Source of the DNA: an uncultured Alphaproteobacteria bacterium
GTDB taxonomy: Bacteria; Pseudomonadota; Alphaproteobacteria; Paracaedibacterales; CAITNM01
NCBI GenBank assembly: GCA_903893805.1
Contig: CAITNM010000030.1
Location: 95,900 to 159,899 of the forward strand
Reading direction: 5' to 3'
DNA: 64,000 nucleotides
The notes beneath the pieces were generated by a model, which saw only the letters and a list, made by a program, of their open reading frames with translations, searched no databases and was not told the origin of the DNA. This document shows positions 9,582-17,476 of this stretch, in pieces; position 1 is the first letter of the stretch; each line of letters opens with the position of its first letter. The position numbers were made by a program, and so were the translations under genes.

Positions 9582-10622
9582 GTGGAAGCAGCTATTCGTC
9601 AGTCATTACGTGATCTTGTGCTACCCGGCACAACGCTTTTAGCGCTTGATTTACTTGAATATATTCAAGTGGACGAAACTAAGGCATTTTTAGTTTTTAA
9701 GCTGCCTGATAGCTTCGCGACGGTTGATAAAGCTTGGGAAAATGCAATTCAACAAGCTTGTGAGCAGGTTTGTCCATTTCCAATTATGATAACGTTTAAT
9801 CGCCATAAAGCAGAGCAGCAAAAGGGTGCTTCGGGTATTACTGGAGTTAGCCACGTGATTGCGGTTGCCTCAGGTAAGGGTGGGGTAGGTAAGTCCTCTA
9901 TCTGTTTAAATTTAGCTTTGGCTTTGCAAGATCTTGGGCTAAAAGTTGGTGTACTTGATGCCGATATTTACGGACCATCCCTGCCTACCATGACTGGCGT
10001 ATTTGAAAAGCCGGAAGCCACGCAGCAGAAAAAAATTATTCCTCATCACAAATTTGGTCTAAAGCTTATGTCCATGGGATTTATGGTACCAAAAGATGCC
10101 GCCGTTATTTGGCGCGGACTAATGGTGCAAAGCGCTATTGGGCAAATGCTTATAGATGTGCTTTGGGACCATGATGGAACCTCCTTAGATGTATTACTTA
10201 TTGATTTGCCCCCTGGAACGGGTGATGTGCAGTTAACTATTGCCCAAAAGTCAAATCTTTTTGGAGCAGTCATTGTTGCAACTTCTCAAGAGCTAGCACT
10301 TATTGATGCACGTCGTGCCATTAAAATGTTCGAAAAAGTGAACATTCCTATTTTAGGAGTGGTTGAAAATATGAGCCATTTTCAGTGTCCGGGTTGCGGA
10401 CTTGATTCACATATTTTTCCTCAAAATGGTGCCAGTGCTGAAAGCACCAAACAAAATTTGCTATTATTAGGAAAGCTTCCTATTGATATTGCTTTCAGGG
10501 AATCAGCTGATAGTGGAGAGCCATTTTTTATAAAATATCCATCTCACCCAGTTACAAAAATTTTCACAAAAATGGCAATGCAGTTGCAAGAAAAATTATC
10601 AAAAGGAACAGCCCATGGCTAA
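9582..10622 (+). CDS. apbC: Iron-sulfur cluster carrier ATPase ApbC/Mrp
   Basis: A P-loop NTPase of the Mrp/ApbC family, a dimeric carrier that delivers [4Fe-4S] clusters to apo-proteins. The N-terminal DUF59/MIP18 domain spans about 1-75. The deviant Walker A SGKGGVGKSS is at residues 97-106, followed by DADIYGPSLP, the Walker B LLIDLPPGTGD and the cluster-binding CPGC at residues 269-272. The start is GTG at 9582. Length 346 aa is normal. It overlaps prmA by 8 nt, so the two are translationally linked. Confidence 0.95.
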   Translation: MEAAIRQSLRDLVLPGTTLLALDLLEYIQVDETKAFLVFKLPDSFATVDKAWENAIQQACEQVCPFPIMITFNRHKAEQQKGASGITGVSHVIAVASGKGGVGKSSICLNLALALQDLGLKVGVLDADIYGPSLPTMTGVFEKPEATQQKKIIPHHKFGLKLMSMGFMVPKDAAVIWRGLMVQSAIGQMLIDVLWDHDGTSLDVLLIDLPPGTGDVQLTIAQKSNLFGAVIVATSQELALIDARRAIKMFEKVNIPILGVVENMSHFQCPGCGLDSHIFPQNGASAESTKQNLLLLGKLPIDIAFRESADSGEPFFIKYPSHPVTKIFTKMAMQLQEKLSKGTAHG

Positions 10623-11517
10623 ATATTTAGTGCGGTGCGTAGTGCCGTACAGCATAGTGGAAAACTTTCAAAAAGCCTTGGAAGATGTGGCTGAAAGCAT
10701 CATGGTTTTTGAAGATGTTGACGCTCCTCCATCAGATGAAACCGATGAAAATGGATTTCCCATTGCCAGTTTATTTCAGGTTGATATGTTATGCGAAGAT
10801 GTTGATGCCCTAAAATGTAAGGCCCATGCAGAATCTGTCGCTGCTTTATTAGGACTTGAATTAAAAGCCTCTGTGGAAGAAGTGGAAAATACAAATTGGT
10901 TGTTGGCCTGTCATCAGGGGCAACCAGAGGTGCATATTCACCCATTTGTTATTCATAGTTCTGAAAGCTCAATTGTTGTAAATGCAGGAAAAATTCCTTT
11001 GAAAATTAATGCAGCAACCGCATTTGGAAGTGGGGAGCACCCTACAACGCAAGGGTGCTTAAAGCTATTTGTAAAGCTGGCTAAAAAACATACATTTCAC
11101 AATGTTTTAGACATGGGCTGTGGTAGTGGTGTGTTAAGTATTGCTGCTAAAAAGCTGCAGACAACCATAAGCGTAATGGCCGTTGATATTGAAGAAGAAG
11201 CGGTTAGACGAACCCGCCTAAATACAAAGCTAAACAAGTGTGAGCGTGATTACAAAGTTATTTGTTCTGTTGGATTTCAAGCCCCTGAAACGCACCAGCA
11301 ATATGACCTGTGTTTTGCAAATATTTTAGCAAAACCGCTTATGCGCTTGGCGCCAGACATGCAACGCTACATAAAAACTAATGGGTATATTATTGTTTCT
11401 GGTTTGCTTGATAAACAAGCGCAGATGGTAATGGGTGCTTATATGACTTGCGGCTTTGTAGTTGATTCAAAAATAAGCATTTCAGGATGGCAAAGCATTG
11501 TTTTCAGAAAGATTTAA
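10615..11517 (+). CDS. prmA: Ribosomal protein L11 methyltransferase PrmA
   Basis: SAM-dependent methyltransferase that trimethylates ribosomal protein L11. The N-terminal substrate-recognition domain covers about 1-110 and the Rossmann methyltransferase domain follows. It has the family hallmark FGSGEHPTT (about 141-149), SAM motif I LDMGCGSGVLSI and the NILAKPL motif. At 300 aa it is standard length. The ATG sits inside the 3' end of apbC (8-nt overlap). The last part of its coding sequence (11464-11485) recurs as an exact 22-nt copy about 700 nt downstream, described under the repeat entry. Confidence 0.95.
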   Translation: MAKYLVRCVVPYSIVENFQKALEDVAESIMVFEDVDAPPSDETDENGFPIASLFQVDMLCEDVDALKCKAHAESVAALLGLELKASVEEVENTNWLLACHQGQPEVHIHPFVIHSSESSIVVNAGKIPLKINAATAFGSGEHPTTQGCLKLFVKLAKKHTFHNVLDMGCGSGVLSIAAKKLQTTISVMAVDIEEEAVRRTRLNTKLNKCERDYKVICSVGFQAPETHQQYDLCFANILAKPLMRLAPDMQRYIKTNGYIIVSGLLDKQAQMVMGAYMTCGFVVDSKISISGWQSIVFRKI

Positions 11518-11806
11518 AAACCTTAAATTTAAGTAACAAAGAATCTTTTGTAAAAGTGCTAAATGGTCGTAAGAAAAACAGTCCTTTACCAATAGCAATA
11601 TTGTGTAACATGTATTATAAACCTGACGCTATTTAGAAAATTATTATCTAACAGGAGAGAAATTCAATTCTCCCTCGCTGGAAAGTAAACATCAAAAATA
11701 CCATAAAATAACATTAAAATTTAATAAAATAAAAATATTTGATTTTATATTTCCAATTTGGTTATGTGATTTTTCAATCTACCTTTACCAATCAAATAGG
11801 AATTTT
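11518..11806. other. Intergenic region downstream of prmA
   Basis: AT-rich, with no complete gene. A frame overlapping the prmA end reads without a recognised start through NKESFVKVLNGRKKNS and on to a TAG near 11635; it may be a fragment of an older gene. A short inverted repeat GGAGA...TCTCC lies near 11655-11675. The right end (11700-11806) is very AT-rich and probably carries the promoter of the small secreted protein that follows. Confidence 0.4.
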
Positions 11807-12123
11807 ATGATAAATTTAAATAATATTTTAGTTAAGTGCTCTGCTGTGTTGCTGGTTGCTTCTGTGCAAACTAGTGGTCTTTTAGCAATGGATTCAGAAG
11901 GTTCAAATAGTGATGAAGAGAATAGCGGTGCGCGTAACTACTTAGCTCCTCAAGCAGCTCATATAACCCAATTGAAATGACGGTTTGTGGAAAGACAAAG
12001 ACTTTTTCCAACAAAGACGAAGCTCATGCTTGGTTTCAGGGAATGGTAAAACACCAAAGAGCAGCGCGCTTAGTAGATAAAGCAAATCAGAGAACTTTAA
12101 AATGGAATGCAGAGAATGATTAG
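11807..12123 (+). pseudogene. Small secreted-protein gene, probably split by a frameshift
   Basis: An ATG at 11807 opens a 57-aa frame with a clear signal peptide (about 1-24, ending near QTSGLLA) followed by an acidic MDSEGSNSDEENSG stretch; it stops at 11978-11980. In another frame the sequence reads on as SYNPIEMTVCGKTKTF, then SNKDEAHAWFQGMVKHQ and so on to a TAG at 12121-12123. The second frame also has an ATG at 11977 that overlaps the first stop as ATGA. I favour one ancestral secreted protein of about 105 aa interrupted by a one-base shift near 11950. Two coupled small ORFs are the alternative. Family unknown. Confidence 0.5.
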
Positions 12124-12182
12124 TCTCAGGACTCTTTCATTGAAAAATCAGGATAAATACGGAAGAACTTAATGGTAATTCA

Positions 12183-12204
12183 GATTCAAAAATAAGCATT
12201 TCAG
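12183..12204 (+). repeat. Second copy of 22 bp from the 3' end of prmA
   Basis: Positions 12183-12204 repeat exactly the 22 nt at 11464-11485, which encode DSKISIS of PrmA. The following bases also resemble prmA: the copy would read SISA, stop, QSVVWSRL against SISGWQSIVFRKI in the intact gene, so the Trp codon has become TAG. This points to a decayed duplication of the prmA end surrounding the 700-nt segment between the copies. Confidence 0.7.
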
Positions 12205-12238
12205 CCTAGCAGAGTGTTGTGTGGAGCAGGCTTCAGTC

Positions 12239-12448
12239 TCACTGACTGCTCATTACACTCTCCAAACAAAACACCCGTAATTGACTCGCAAGGTTCGTGC
12301 GATCTAGTTGTTGTTTTTCTAAAGATATAATTAGCTGACTTAAAGATATATTTTGAGATGCGCAAAAAGCATCGATAACTTCCCAAAATTGGGGCTCTAA
12401 ACGTACGCTGGTAGCGTGCCCTTGCACAACTACCGAGCGCTTAATCAT
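12239..12448 (-). CDS. Ribbon-helix-helix domain protein (RHH_4 type)
   Basis: A 69-aa protein matching the small alphaproteobacterial RHH_4 family of putative DNA-binding proteins. The beta-ribbon region reads KRSVVVQGHATSVRLEPQFW (3-22), followed by two helices with ISLSQLI (about 34-40) and a closing LASQLRVFCLE. These proteins are presumed dimeric transcription factors; no target is known to me. The start is the ATG at 12446-12448, 3 nt after the secB stop, so it is cotranscribed with secB. Confidence 0.78.
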   Translation of the reverse strand: MIKRSVVVQGHATSVRLEPQFWEVIDAFCASQNISLSQLIISLEKQQLDRTNLASQLRVFCLESVMSSQ

Positions 12449-12451
12449 TAT

Positions 12452-12904
12452 TTACGCGTTTCCTACAACACCAATGTCTGGTTGTTGGTTATTGTAAAGG
12501 GCTGCAAAATCTACGGGCTGCAAGAAAAGTGGAGGAAATCCTGCATTGCTTGTAACTTCAGAAATAATTTGACGTGCATAAGGGAATAACAACGTTGGTG
12601 TTTGTATCATCAGCAAACCAGGCAGCATTTCTGCAGGTATATTCTCGATTTGACATAGTCCCATGTACTGAAGCTCAATTAGAAAAAGTGTCTTATCTTC
12701 TTGCTTTGCTTCCACATTAATCATCAACATTACTTCATAGGTTTCGTCATCAATTTTTTTTCCATCAGCTTGGATATCAATGTTAATTTCAGGCTGTTCA
12801 TCGATGGTTAACCCAAAACCAGGTTGATTTTCAAAAGATAAATCTCGAATTCCTTGAGCTAGAATACTAAAGGTGGGTTCTAATTGAGCGTGAATTTCAG
12901 TCAT
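12452..12904 (-). CDS. secB: Protein-export chaperone SecB
   Basis: Tetrameric cytosolic chaperone that holds preproteins unfolded for SecA/SecYEG. The 150-aa sequence has the SecB pattern: FENQPG near the N terminus, INIDIQADGKKID, YEVMLMINVEAKQED, the conserved LFPYARQIISEVTSNAGFPP and LQPVDFAALY, with a short acidic or small-residue tail. The ATG at 12902-12904 is the only reasonable start. It is divergent from prmC across 76 nt. SecB is consistent with the many signal-peptide proteins in this window. Confidence 0.95.
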   Translation of the reverse strand: MTEIHAQLEPTFSILAQGIRDLSFENQPGFGLTIDEQPEINIDIQADGKKIDDETYEVMLMINVEAKQEDKTLFLIELQYMGLCQIENIPAEMLPGLLMIQTPTLLFPYARQIISEVTSNAGFPPLFLQPVDFAALYNNQQPDIGVVGNA

Positions 12905-12980
12905 ATTGATTTTAAGCTAAAAAGTGATGGTCGTAGTATTGCTAATGTGGTTAAATTTCGCAAGGAAATTTTAATAAAAT

Positions 12981-13790
12981 ATGGCTTTGGTGCTTCCACA
13001 AAAAATTATTGAAGTTTATGAATATCGTCTTTTACTGGGGGAGATTTTAAAACAGCCACCGGAGTGGGTGTTTATGCATTTGCCAACACTGATTTTGTCA
13101 GCTGAGCAAAAGCAGAACCTAGATGAGTTAGTGCACCGTCGTATAAACGGTGAGCCTATCGCCAAGATATTGGGATATAAAGAGTTTTACGGTCGACGAT
13201 TCTTTACAAATGCTCATACGTTAGACCCAAGACCTGATTCTGAAACATTAGTAGATGCTGTGCGTAAATATTTTTCAGCTGCTGAACCATATCAAATTCT
13301 TGATTTAGGGCTGGGCACAGGGTGTTTGTTATTTACAATTTTATGTGAACTTTCCAATGCATATGGCGTAGGTGTTGATTACAGTTGGGATGCATTAATG
13401 GTTGCTAAAAGGAACCAAGAAAATTTAAACCTTATGAATCGGTCTTGTTTAATCCAAAGCAGTTGGTCAACAGCTTTACAGGGGAGATTTGATATTATTA
13501 TCAGTAATCCTCCTTATATTGCCACCACAGAAATGCTTGACGTATCAACTTTGCATGATCCAACTATGGCGCTGTTTTCGGGAAAAACAGGCGTTGAAGC
13601 GTACGAACAAATACTTCCAAAACTCAAATCACTATTAAAACCCAGTGGAAAAGCATTCCTTGAAATTGGGAAAGGTCAAGAATTGTGTGTTGAAAAAATC
13701 GCAATGGCTGCTGGTTTAATAAATGAGGGTGTATTCAGAGATCTGTCTGGCGTCGTGCGTGTGCTATGCTATAGTCCAGGCAAAGCATAA
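12981..13790 (+). CDS. prmC: Release-factor glutamine N5-methyltransferase PrmC (HemK)
   Basis: Methylates the GGQ glutamine of RF1/RF2. The N-terminal helical domain (about 1-75) ends in the family signature GEPIAKILGYKEFYG and is followed by PRPDSETLV. SAM motif I is LDLGLGTGCLL, and the catalytic NPPYI is at residues 176-180. Length 269 aa is slightly short (usual 275-290) but the domains are complete. An AAGGA Shine-Dalgarno lies about 13 nt upstream of the ATG. It begins a rightward run prmC-cvpA-SEL1 protein with gaps under 20 nt. Confidence 0.94.
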   Translation: MALVLPQKIIEVYEYRLLLGEILKQPPEWVFMHLPTLILSAEQKQNLDELVHRRINGEPIAKILGYKEFYGRRFFTNAHTLDPRPDSETLVDAVRKYFSAAEPYQILDLGLGTGCLLFTILCELSNAYGVGVDYSWDALMVAKRNQENLNLMNRSCLIQSSWSTALQGRFDIIISNPPYIATTEMLDVSTLHDPTMALFSGKTGVEAYEQILPKLKSLLKPSGKAFLEIGKGQELCVEKIAMAAGLINEGVFRDLSGVVRVLCYSPGKA

Positions 13791-13805
13791 GACATTTTAA
13801 ATTTT

Positions 13806-14564
13806 ATGAATAAGTTTGATTTAATTTTCCTAGGTGTGCTGGTTCTTTCAGCGTTTATGGGTATTGTACGCGGCATCACTAAGGAAATACTGAGTTTACT
13901 TTCATGGGTTGGCGCAGTAGCCATGGCATACCTATTGTTCCCCGTAACCCAGCATTTTGCACGTACTCAAATTTCAAATCCTATGTTGGCAGATGGTGTG
14001 ACCATCTTTGCTATATTTATTATCTTTTTGGTGGTGCTAACTTTAGTGGGTCATTTCTTAACGTCGCGTGTGCGTGCGAGTGCGCTAAGCGGAGTTGATA
14101 GGTCCTTAGGCGTTGCTTATGGATTACTAAGAGGCTGCGCTCTACTTTTCATTTTTGAGTTAGTTATTAGTTGTATGTGGTTACGCCCTGATCATCCTGA
14201 ACTTATAAAACAAAGCAGATTTATAAATTTCATGTACAAAGGTAGTGATACGTTTTATGTGATATTGCCGAGAGAAGCACAAGATTGGATTAGATCATTA
14301 CAGGAAAAGCGCTTGAGTGAGCGTAAGCCTCTCTCAATTGATGATATTAAGCAAGCTGGGCAAATTGTAGCTGAGGTTGGTGTGCATGTTGCACCAGTTG
14401 TTCAGGCTGCAATTGATCGAGCCAGTGAAAAGCAAGTGTCTGCGGAAGATTTGGCAAACTTGAAGCCAAAAGAGCAGAGCGAAAACAAAGTTAATAGAAA
14501 AACCAATACGAAAAAACAAGACATTGAAATGGATCGACTGTTAGACCAAGCCAATGCGCAGTAA
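13806..14564 (+). CDS. cvpA: CvpA family inner-membrane protein
   Basis: The N-terminal 150 residues form the CvpA domain (named for colicin V production; role tied to envelope homeostasis). It shows four hydrophobic segments near 3-20, 28-47, 58-85 and 100-125, with the typical FLGVLVLSAFMGIVRG start and the SGVDRSLGVAYGLLRG loop. The C-terminal 100 residues are hydrophilic, lysine-rich and probably cytoplasmic. It starts 15 nt after prmC and its end overlaps the N terminus of the longest reading of the next frame. CvpA next to purF or radA is common elsewhere; here the neighbours are prmC and a SEL1 protein. Confidence 0.88.
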   Translation: MNKFDLIFLGVLVLSAFMGIVRGITKEILSLLSWVGAVAMAYLLFPVTQHFARTQISNPMLADGVTIFAIFIIFLVVLTLVGHFLTSRVRASALSGVDRSLGVAYGLLRGCALLFIFELVISCMWLRPDHPELIKQSRFINFMYKGSDTFYVILPREAQDWIRSLQEKRLSERKPLSIDDIKQAGQIVAEVGVHVAPVVQAAIDRASEKQVSAEDLANLKPKEQSENKVNRKTNTKKQDIEMDRLLDQANAQ

Positions 14565-14574
14565 GGGATACAAA

Positions 14575-15237
14575 ATGCTAAAGAATTTTATTTTATTTGC
14601 AGCAGTTTGCTTTTTAAGCATTTTAAGTGCTGAAACGACACAAAAGCCAGAAAATGCTCATGTGTGTGCTCCTTGTGATGAACCCCTGCCTGGAACAGCG
14701 CTTTGGCATTATATGAAGGGAATTGAAGAGCTTATTGGGGTGCGTACCAATGCTTATCTTGCCAACGAACATTTTAAGCGGGCTGCTGATATGGATTATG
14801 CTCCGGCTATCAAAGCATTAGCAGATAGTTGCTATTCAGGTGATGGGGTGGATGAAGATAAAAATCAAGCTTTGCTGTTGTATCTTCGAGCAGCTGATTT
14901 GGGCGACGGTGCAGCTCAGTTTAATGCCGGGGTTATTTTGTTACGAGGGTATGCTGAAAATAAAAATGCTGCCCTAGCGTATTACTATTTGTGCTTGGCA
15001 ACAATGAATGAAGGACTTGATGAGATGGCACAAGACGCTGCAATTTATCGTGACGAAGCCGGAAAGCTATTAACTTCGGAGCAATTACAGGATATATACC
15101 GTAGGCTTATCAATAACCCAGCAACAAGACCAAATAAAAGTTCTGCTAAGCGCGGCCTGAATCTAGGCTCAGAGTCAGCGGATCAACACCCAGAGAAGCC
15201 ATTGATGCCCTCCAGCGAAAATCAAGAGCAGAGTTGA
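14575..15237 (+). CDS. Secreted SEL1/TPR-like repeat protein
   Basis: From the ATG at 14575 (AAGGG Shine-Dalgarno just upstream) the protein is 220 aa. It has a signal peptide LKNFILFAAVCFLSILSA and then about three SEL1-like repeats (HFKRAADMDYAPAIKALADS, a repeat with SGDGVDEDKNQALLLY, and LGDGAAQFNAGVILLRGYA), helical pairs that usually mediate protein contacts. A frame extension to 14554 adds MRSKGYK and is less likely. Four cysteines occur near the mature N terminus and first repeat (CAPC near 30). The last 30 codons are antisense to the 3' end of yqgE, so the tail is unlikely to be under family constraint. Function unknown; probably periplasmic. Confidence 0.75.
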   Translation: MLKNFILFAAVCFLSILSAETTQKPENAHVCAPCDEPLPGTALWHYMKGIEELIGVRTNAYLANEHFKRAADMDYAPAIKALADSCYSGDGVDEDKNQALLLYLRAADLGDGAAQFNAGVILLRGYAENKNAALAYYYLCLATMNEGLDEMAQDAAIYRDEAGKLLTSEQLQDIYRRLINNPATRPNKSSAKRGLNLGSESADQHPEKPLMPSSENQEQS

Positions 15238-15799
15238 ATACAATTTCTTCACTAGGCTCAACTACAATCCAATAGTTGTCTTGAAGCTCTTGTTCTAGCT
15301 GGTTTGCTCCCCAGCCTGTGTATCCCAATGCCAAAAGAAATTTTCGAGGCCCCTGTCCTTGAGCTAGGGTGCGCAAAATATCAAGTGTTGCAGTAATGCA
15401 AAAATGTTCGCCCACTCGAACAGTTGAATCACTATGATAATCAGTTGAGTGCAACACAAAGCCACGACTTACTTCAACGGGTCCTCCTGCTTGCATTTGC
15501 ACTGTACGTGCAGTTGGCAAAGGAGCTATATCAAGTTGCATAAGCAAGTCAGTAAAGGTAAGGGAATTAAGGGGTTTGTTAATCATAAGTCCTATTGCCC
15601 CATATTCATCATGACCACATACGTAAATTACTGCATGGTCAAACCGGCTATCTGCCATAAATGGCATTGCTACTAATAACTTACCTGTAAGATAGTCATT
15701 CTGCTGAAACTCTTTTTTTGAACCCGAATCTAAAATACGACGCACTTTGTCCTCATAACATTTTATAGAAGCTACATGCTTCTGGAATACTATCATCAT
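15146..15799 (-). CDS. YqgE/AlgH family protein (DUF179)
   Basis: A 217-aa member of the conserved YqgE/AlgH family of unknown biochemical role. Family blocks are present: NDYLTGKLLVAMPFMADSRF, HAVIYVCGHDEYGAIGLMIN, GGPVEVSRGFVLHS, FLLALGYTGWGANQLEQEL and the terminal SLGVDPLTLSLDSGRA. Usual family length is about 185-200. The first 25-30 residues before YLTGK are an extension that may be real or may mean translation starts later; no better internal start is present. Its 3' end overlaps the convergent SEL1 gene by 92 nt. Confidence 0.9.
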   Translation of the reverse strand: MMIVFQKHVASIKCYEDKVRRILDSGSKKEFQQNDYLTGKLLVAMPFMADSRFDHAVIYVCGHDEYGAIGLMINKPLNSLTFTDLLMQLDIAPLPTARTVQMQAGGPVEVSRGFVLHSTDYHSDSTVRVGEHFCITATLDILRTLAQGQGPRKFLLALGYTGWGANQLEQELQDNYWIVVEPSEEIVFNSALDFRWRASMASLGVDPLTLSLDSGRA

Positions 15800-15849
15800 A
15801 ACGCATGAAGTGTTACTATTCGCTTAACGAAAACAAAAATGCTATTTAA

Positions 15850-16962
15850 ATGTATTTAAAAATACAGACGAACGAAGAATTACTTTTGTTTATTAAAGAA
15901 ATAAAGAAAATTCCTTTAACATGGCTTGCTATTGATACTGAATTTCACCGAGAAACCACTTATTTCCCTATTCTTAGCCTTATTCAAATTGCAACAGAGT
16001 CGCAAATTTGGATTATTGATGCTTTAACTTGCACGGATTTAATTCCTCTAAAAGTACTCTTAGAAAATAAAAAAATAAAAAAAATTTTTCATGCAGGCGA
16101 CCAGGATTGGGAAATATTAAAGCAATCAACAGGTGCTATTACATGGCCTTTTATTGATACGCAGATTATGGCAACTTTTGCATCATTAGGGCACAGTAAT
16201 AGCCTTGAATCGCTTGTTTTAAAGCTACTTGAAATACCTATTGATAAGTCACAACAAAATACAAATTGGATAAAGCGTCCATTGACCCCTAATCAATTAG
16301 AGTACGCAGCACAAGATGCTTCTTATGTTGCAAAAATTTATCCTATTTTAAATCAAAGACTTATTGAATTAGAGCGTGATGCTTGGGTAACTCAAGAAAT
16401 GAAAGCGCATCTAAAGAAATATCAGAGCGATACTTCTTCAAAAGATTGGCTAAAATTATGCTCCACAGGGTGCAAATGGCCGATTCCTTTTTATGCATTA
16501 GAGTTAACAAAGTGGAGAGAAGGATGGGCTAGAAAGCTTGACCTTCCAAAACGTCATGTTATTGCAGACCTTCTGCTTGAGCAAGCATTACGAACCAAAA
16601 GTTTAGGGCATATAAATGAAAGCAATTGCAGAGAAGAAGTGCTTGAAGATTTAAAATTTTTATGGGAAAAGCTTAGTCGTGAATACCGCGAACATAAAAA
16701 AGAACGTCCTATGTTCACTCAAATGGTTAAAGTGCATCACCAAGACTTTACACTTGCACAACGTAAGCTTTTGAAAAAATGGCAATCAAGATCCAAAACT
16801 ATAGCAAAACAACTGGATATACCGCCGCACTGCGTTTTAAATAAACAACAATTGCAATTGATTGTGTGTGGCAAAAAAAGCTTGATTTCTGGATGGAGGA
16901 AAGAATTCTTGATGGAGAAAAATTTTCAGCCGTCTGTCCTTGATTTTACACCCTTTACTTAA
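15850..16962 (+). CDS. rnd: Ribonuclease D
   Basis: 3'-5' exoribonuclease involved in tRNA 3' maturation. The DEDDy exonuclease domain covers about 1-190: DTEF at 29-32 (Exo I), FHAGDQDWEIL (Exo II) and YAAQDASYV (Exo III). A single HRDC domain follows (WREGWARKLDLPKRHVIADL, about 222-241), with a partial second helical domain behind it. Length 370 aa is typical. It is divergent from yqgE over a 50-nt gap, and upstream of accBC with its own promoter region between. Confidence 0.93.
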   Translation: MYLKIQTNEELLLFIKEIKKIPLTWLAIDTEFHRETTYFPILSLIQIATESQIWIIDALTCTDLIPLKVLLENKKIKKIFHAGDQDWEILKQSTGAITWPFIDTQIMATFASLGHSNSLESLVLKLLEIPIDKSQQNTNWIKRPLTPNQLEYAAQDASYVAKIYPILNQRLIELERDAWVTQEMKAHLKKYQSDTSSKDWLKLCSTGCKWPIPFYALELTKWREGWARKLDLPKRHVIADLLLEQALRTKSLGHINESNCREEVLEDLKFLWEKLSREYREHKKERPMFTQMVKVHHQDFTLAQRKLLKKWQSRSKTIAKQLDIPPHCVLNKQQLQLIVCGKKSLISGWRKEFLMEKNFQPSVLDFTPFT

Positions 16963-16970
16963 AAATAGTC

Positions 16971-16999
16971 TTGCCCGCGCACTAAAACCGCTTTATACC
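16971..16999 (+). promoter_or_regulatory. Candidate sigma-70-type promoter for accBC
   Basis: TTGCCC at 16971-16976, a 17-nt spacer, then TATACC at 16994-16999, each matching four of six consensus bases. It lies about 30 nt upstream of the accB start. Proposed by eye only. Confidence 0.4.
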
Positions 17000-17030
17000 T
17001 AAGTTTATGTTACATTAAAAAAGTTATGGT

Positions 17031-17474
17031 ATGCCTGCGGGAAAACTTGATAAAGAAGCTATTAGAGAACTGGCAGAGATTCTAAAACAAACTGATCTTT
17101 CTGAAATTGAATACGAAGCAAGTGGTGTTAAGATTCGCGTGGCTCGGCAGATTGTCCATGCCTCTATTGCTCCAAGTATGTCAGTACCTGCTATTAGTAG
17201 TAGCGATGCTTCTCAACAGGTTCTAGGTGGGGCTAGCCATCCTGGTGCGGTTAAGTCTCCGATGGTTGGTACTGTTTATTTATCACCAGAGCCAGGTGCT
17301 ATGCCATACGTCAAAATAGGTGATAGTGTAAACGTTGGGCAAAACCTGTTAATTATTGAAGCAATGAAGGTCATGAACCCTATTAAAGCTTCAAAAGCAG
17401 GCACTGTGAAGCAAATTCTTGTGCGTGATTCTGAGCCTGTTGAATTTGGTACCTCCTTGTTGATTATTGAATAA
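17031..17474 (+). CDS. accB: Biotin carboxyl carrier protein of acetyl-CoA carboxylase
   Basis: Carries biotin between the carboxylase and transferase halves of acetyl-CoA carboxylase in fatty-acid synthesis. The 147-aa protein has an N-terminal helical part ([19 protein letters not shown]), a flexible Ala/Ser-rich linker (about 45-80) and the biotinyl domain. The biotinylated lysine is Lys113 in EAMKVMN. The thumb-like [15 protein letters not shown] is present. It lies 2 nt upstream of accC, the usual pairing. Confidence 0.96.
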   Translation: MPAGKLDKEAIRELAEILKQTDLSEIEYEASGVKIRVARQIVHASIAPSMSVPAISSSDASQQVLGGASHPGAVKSPMVGTVYLSPEPGAMPYVKIGDSVNVGQNLLIIEAMKVMNPIKASKAGTVKQILVRDSEPVEFGTSLLIIE

Positions 17475-17476
17475 TA

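Noticed and set aside
15850..16962. Ribonuclease D as a DNA polymerase I exonuclease fragment
   Set aside because: The DEDDy pattern is followed by an HRDC domain and the length matches RNase D.
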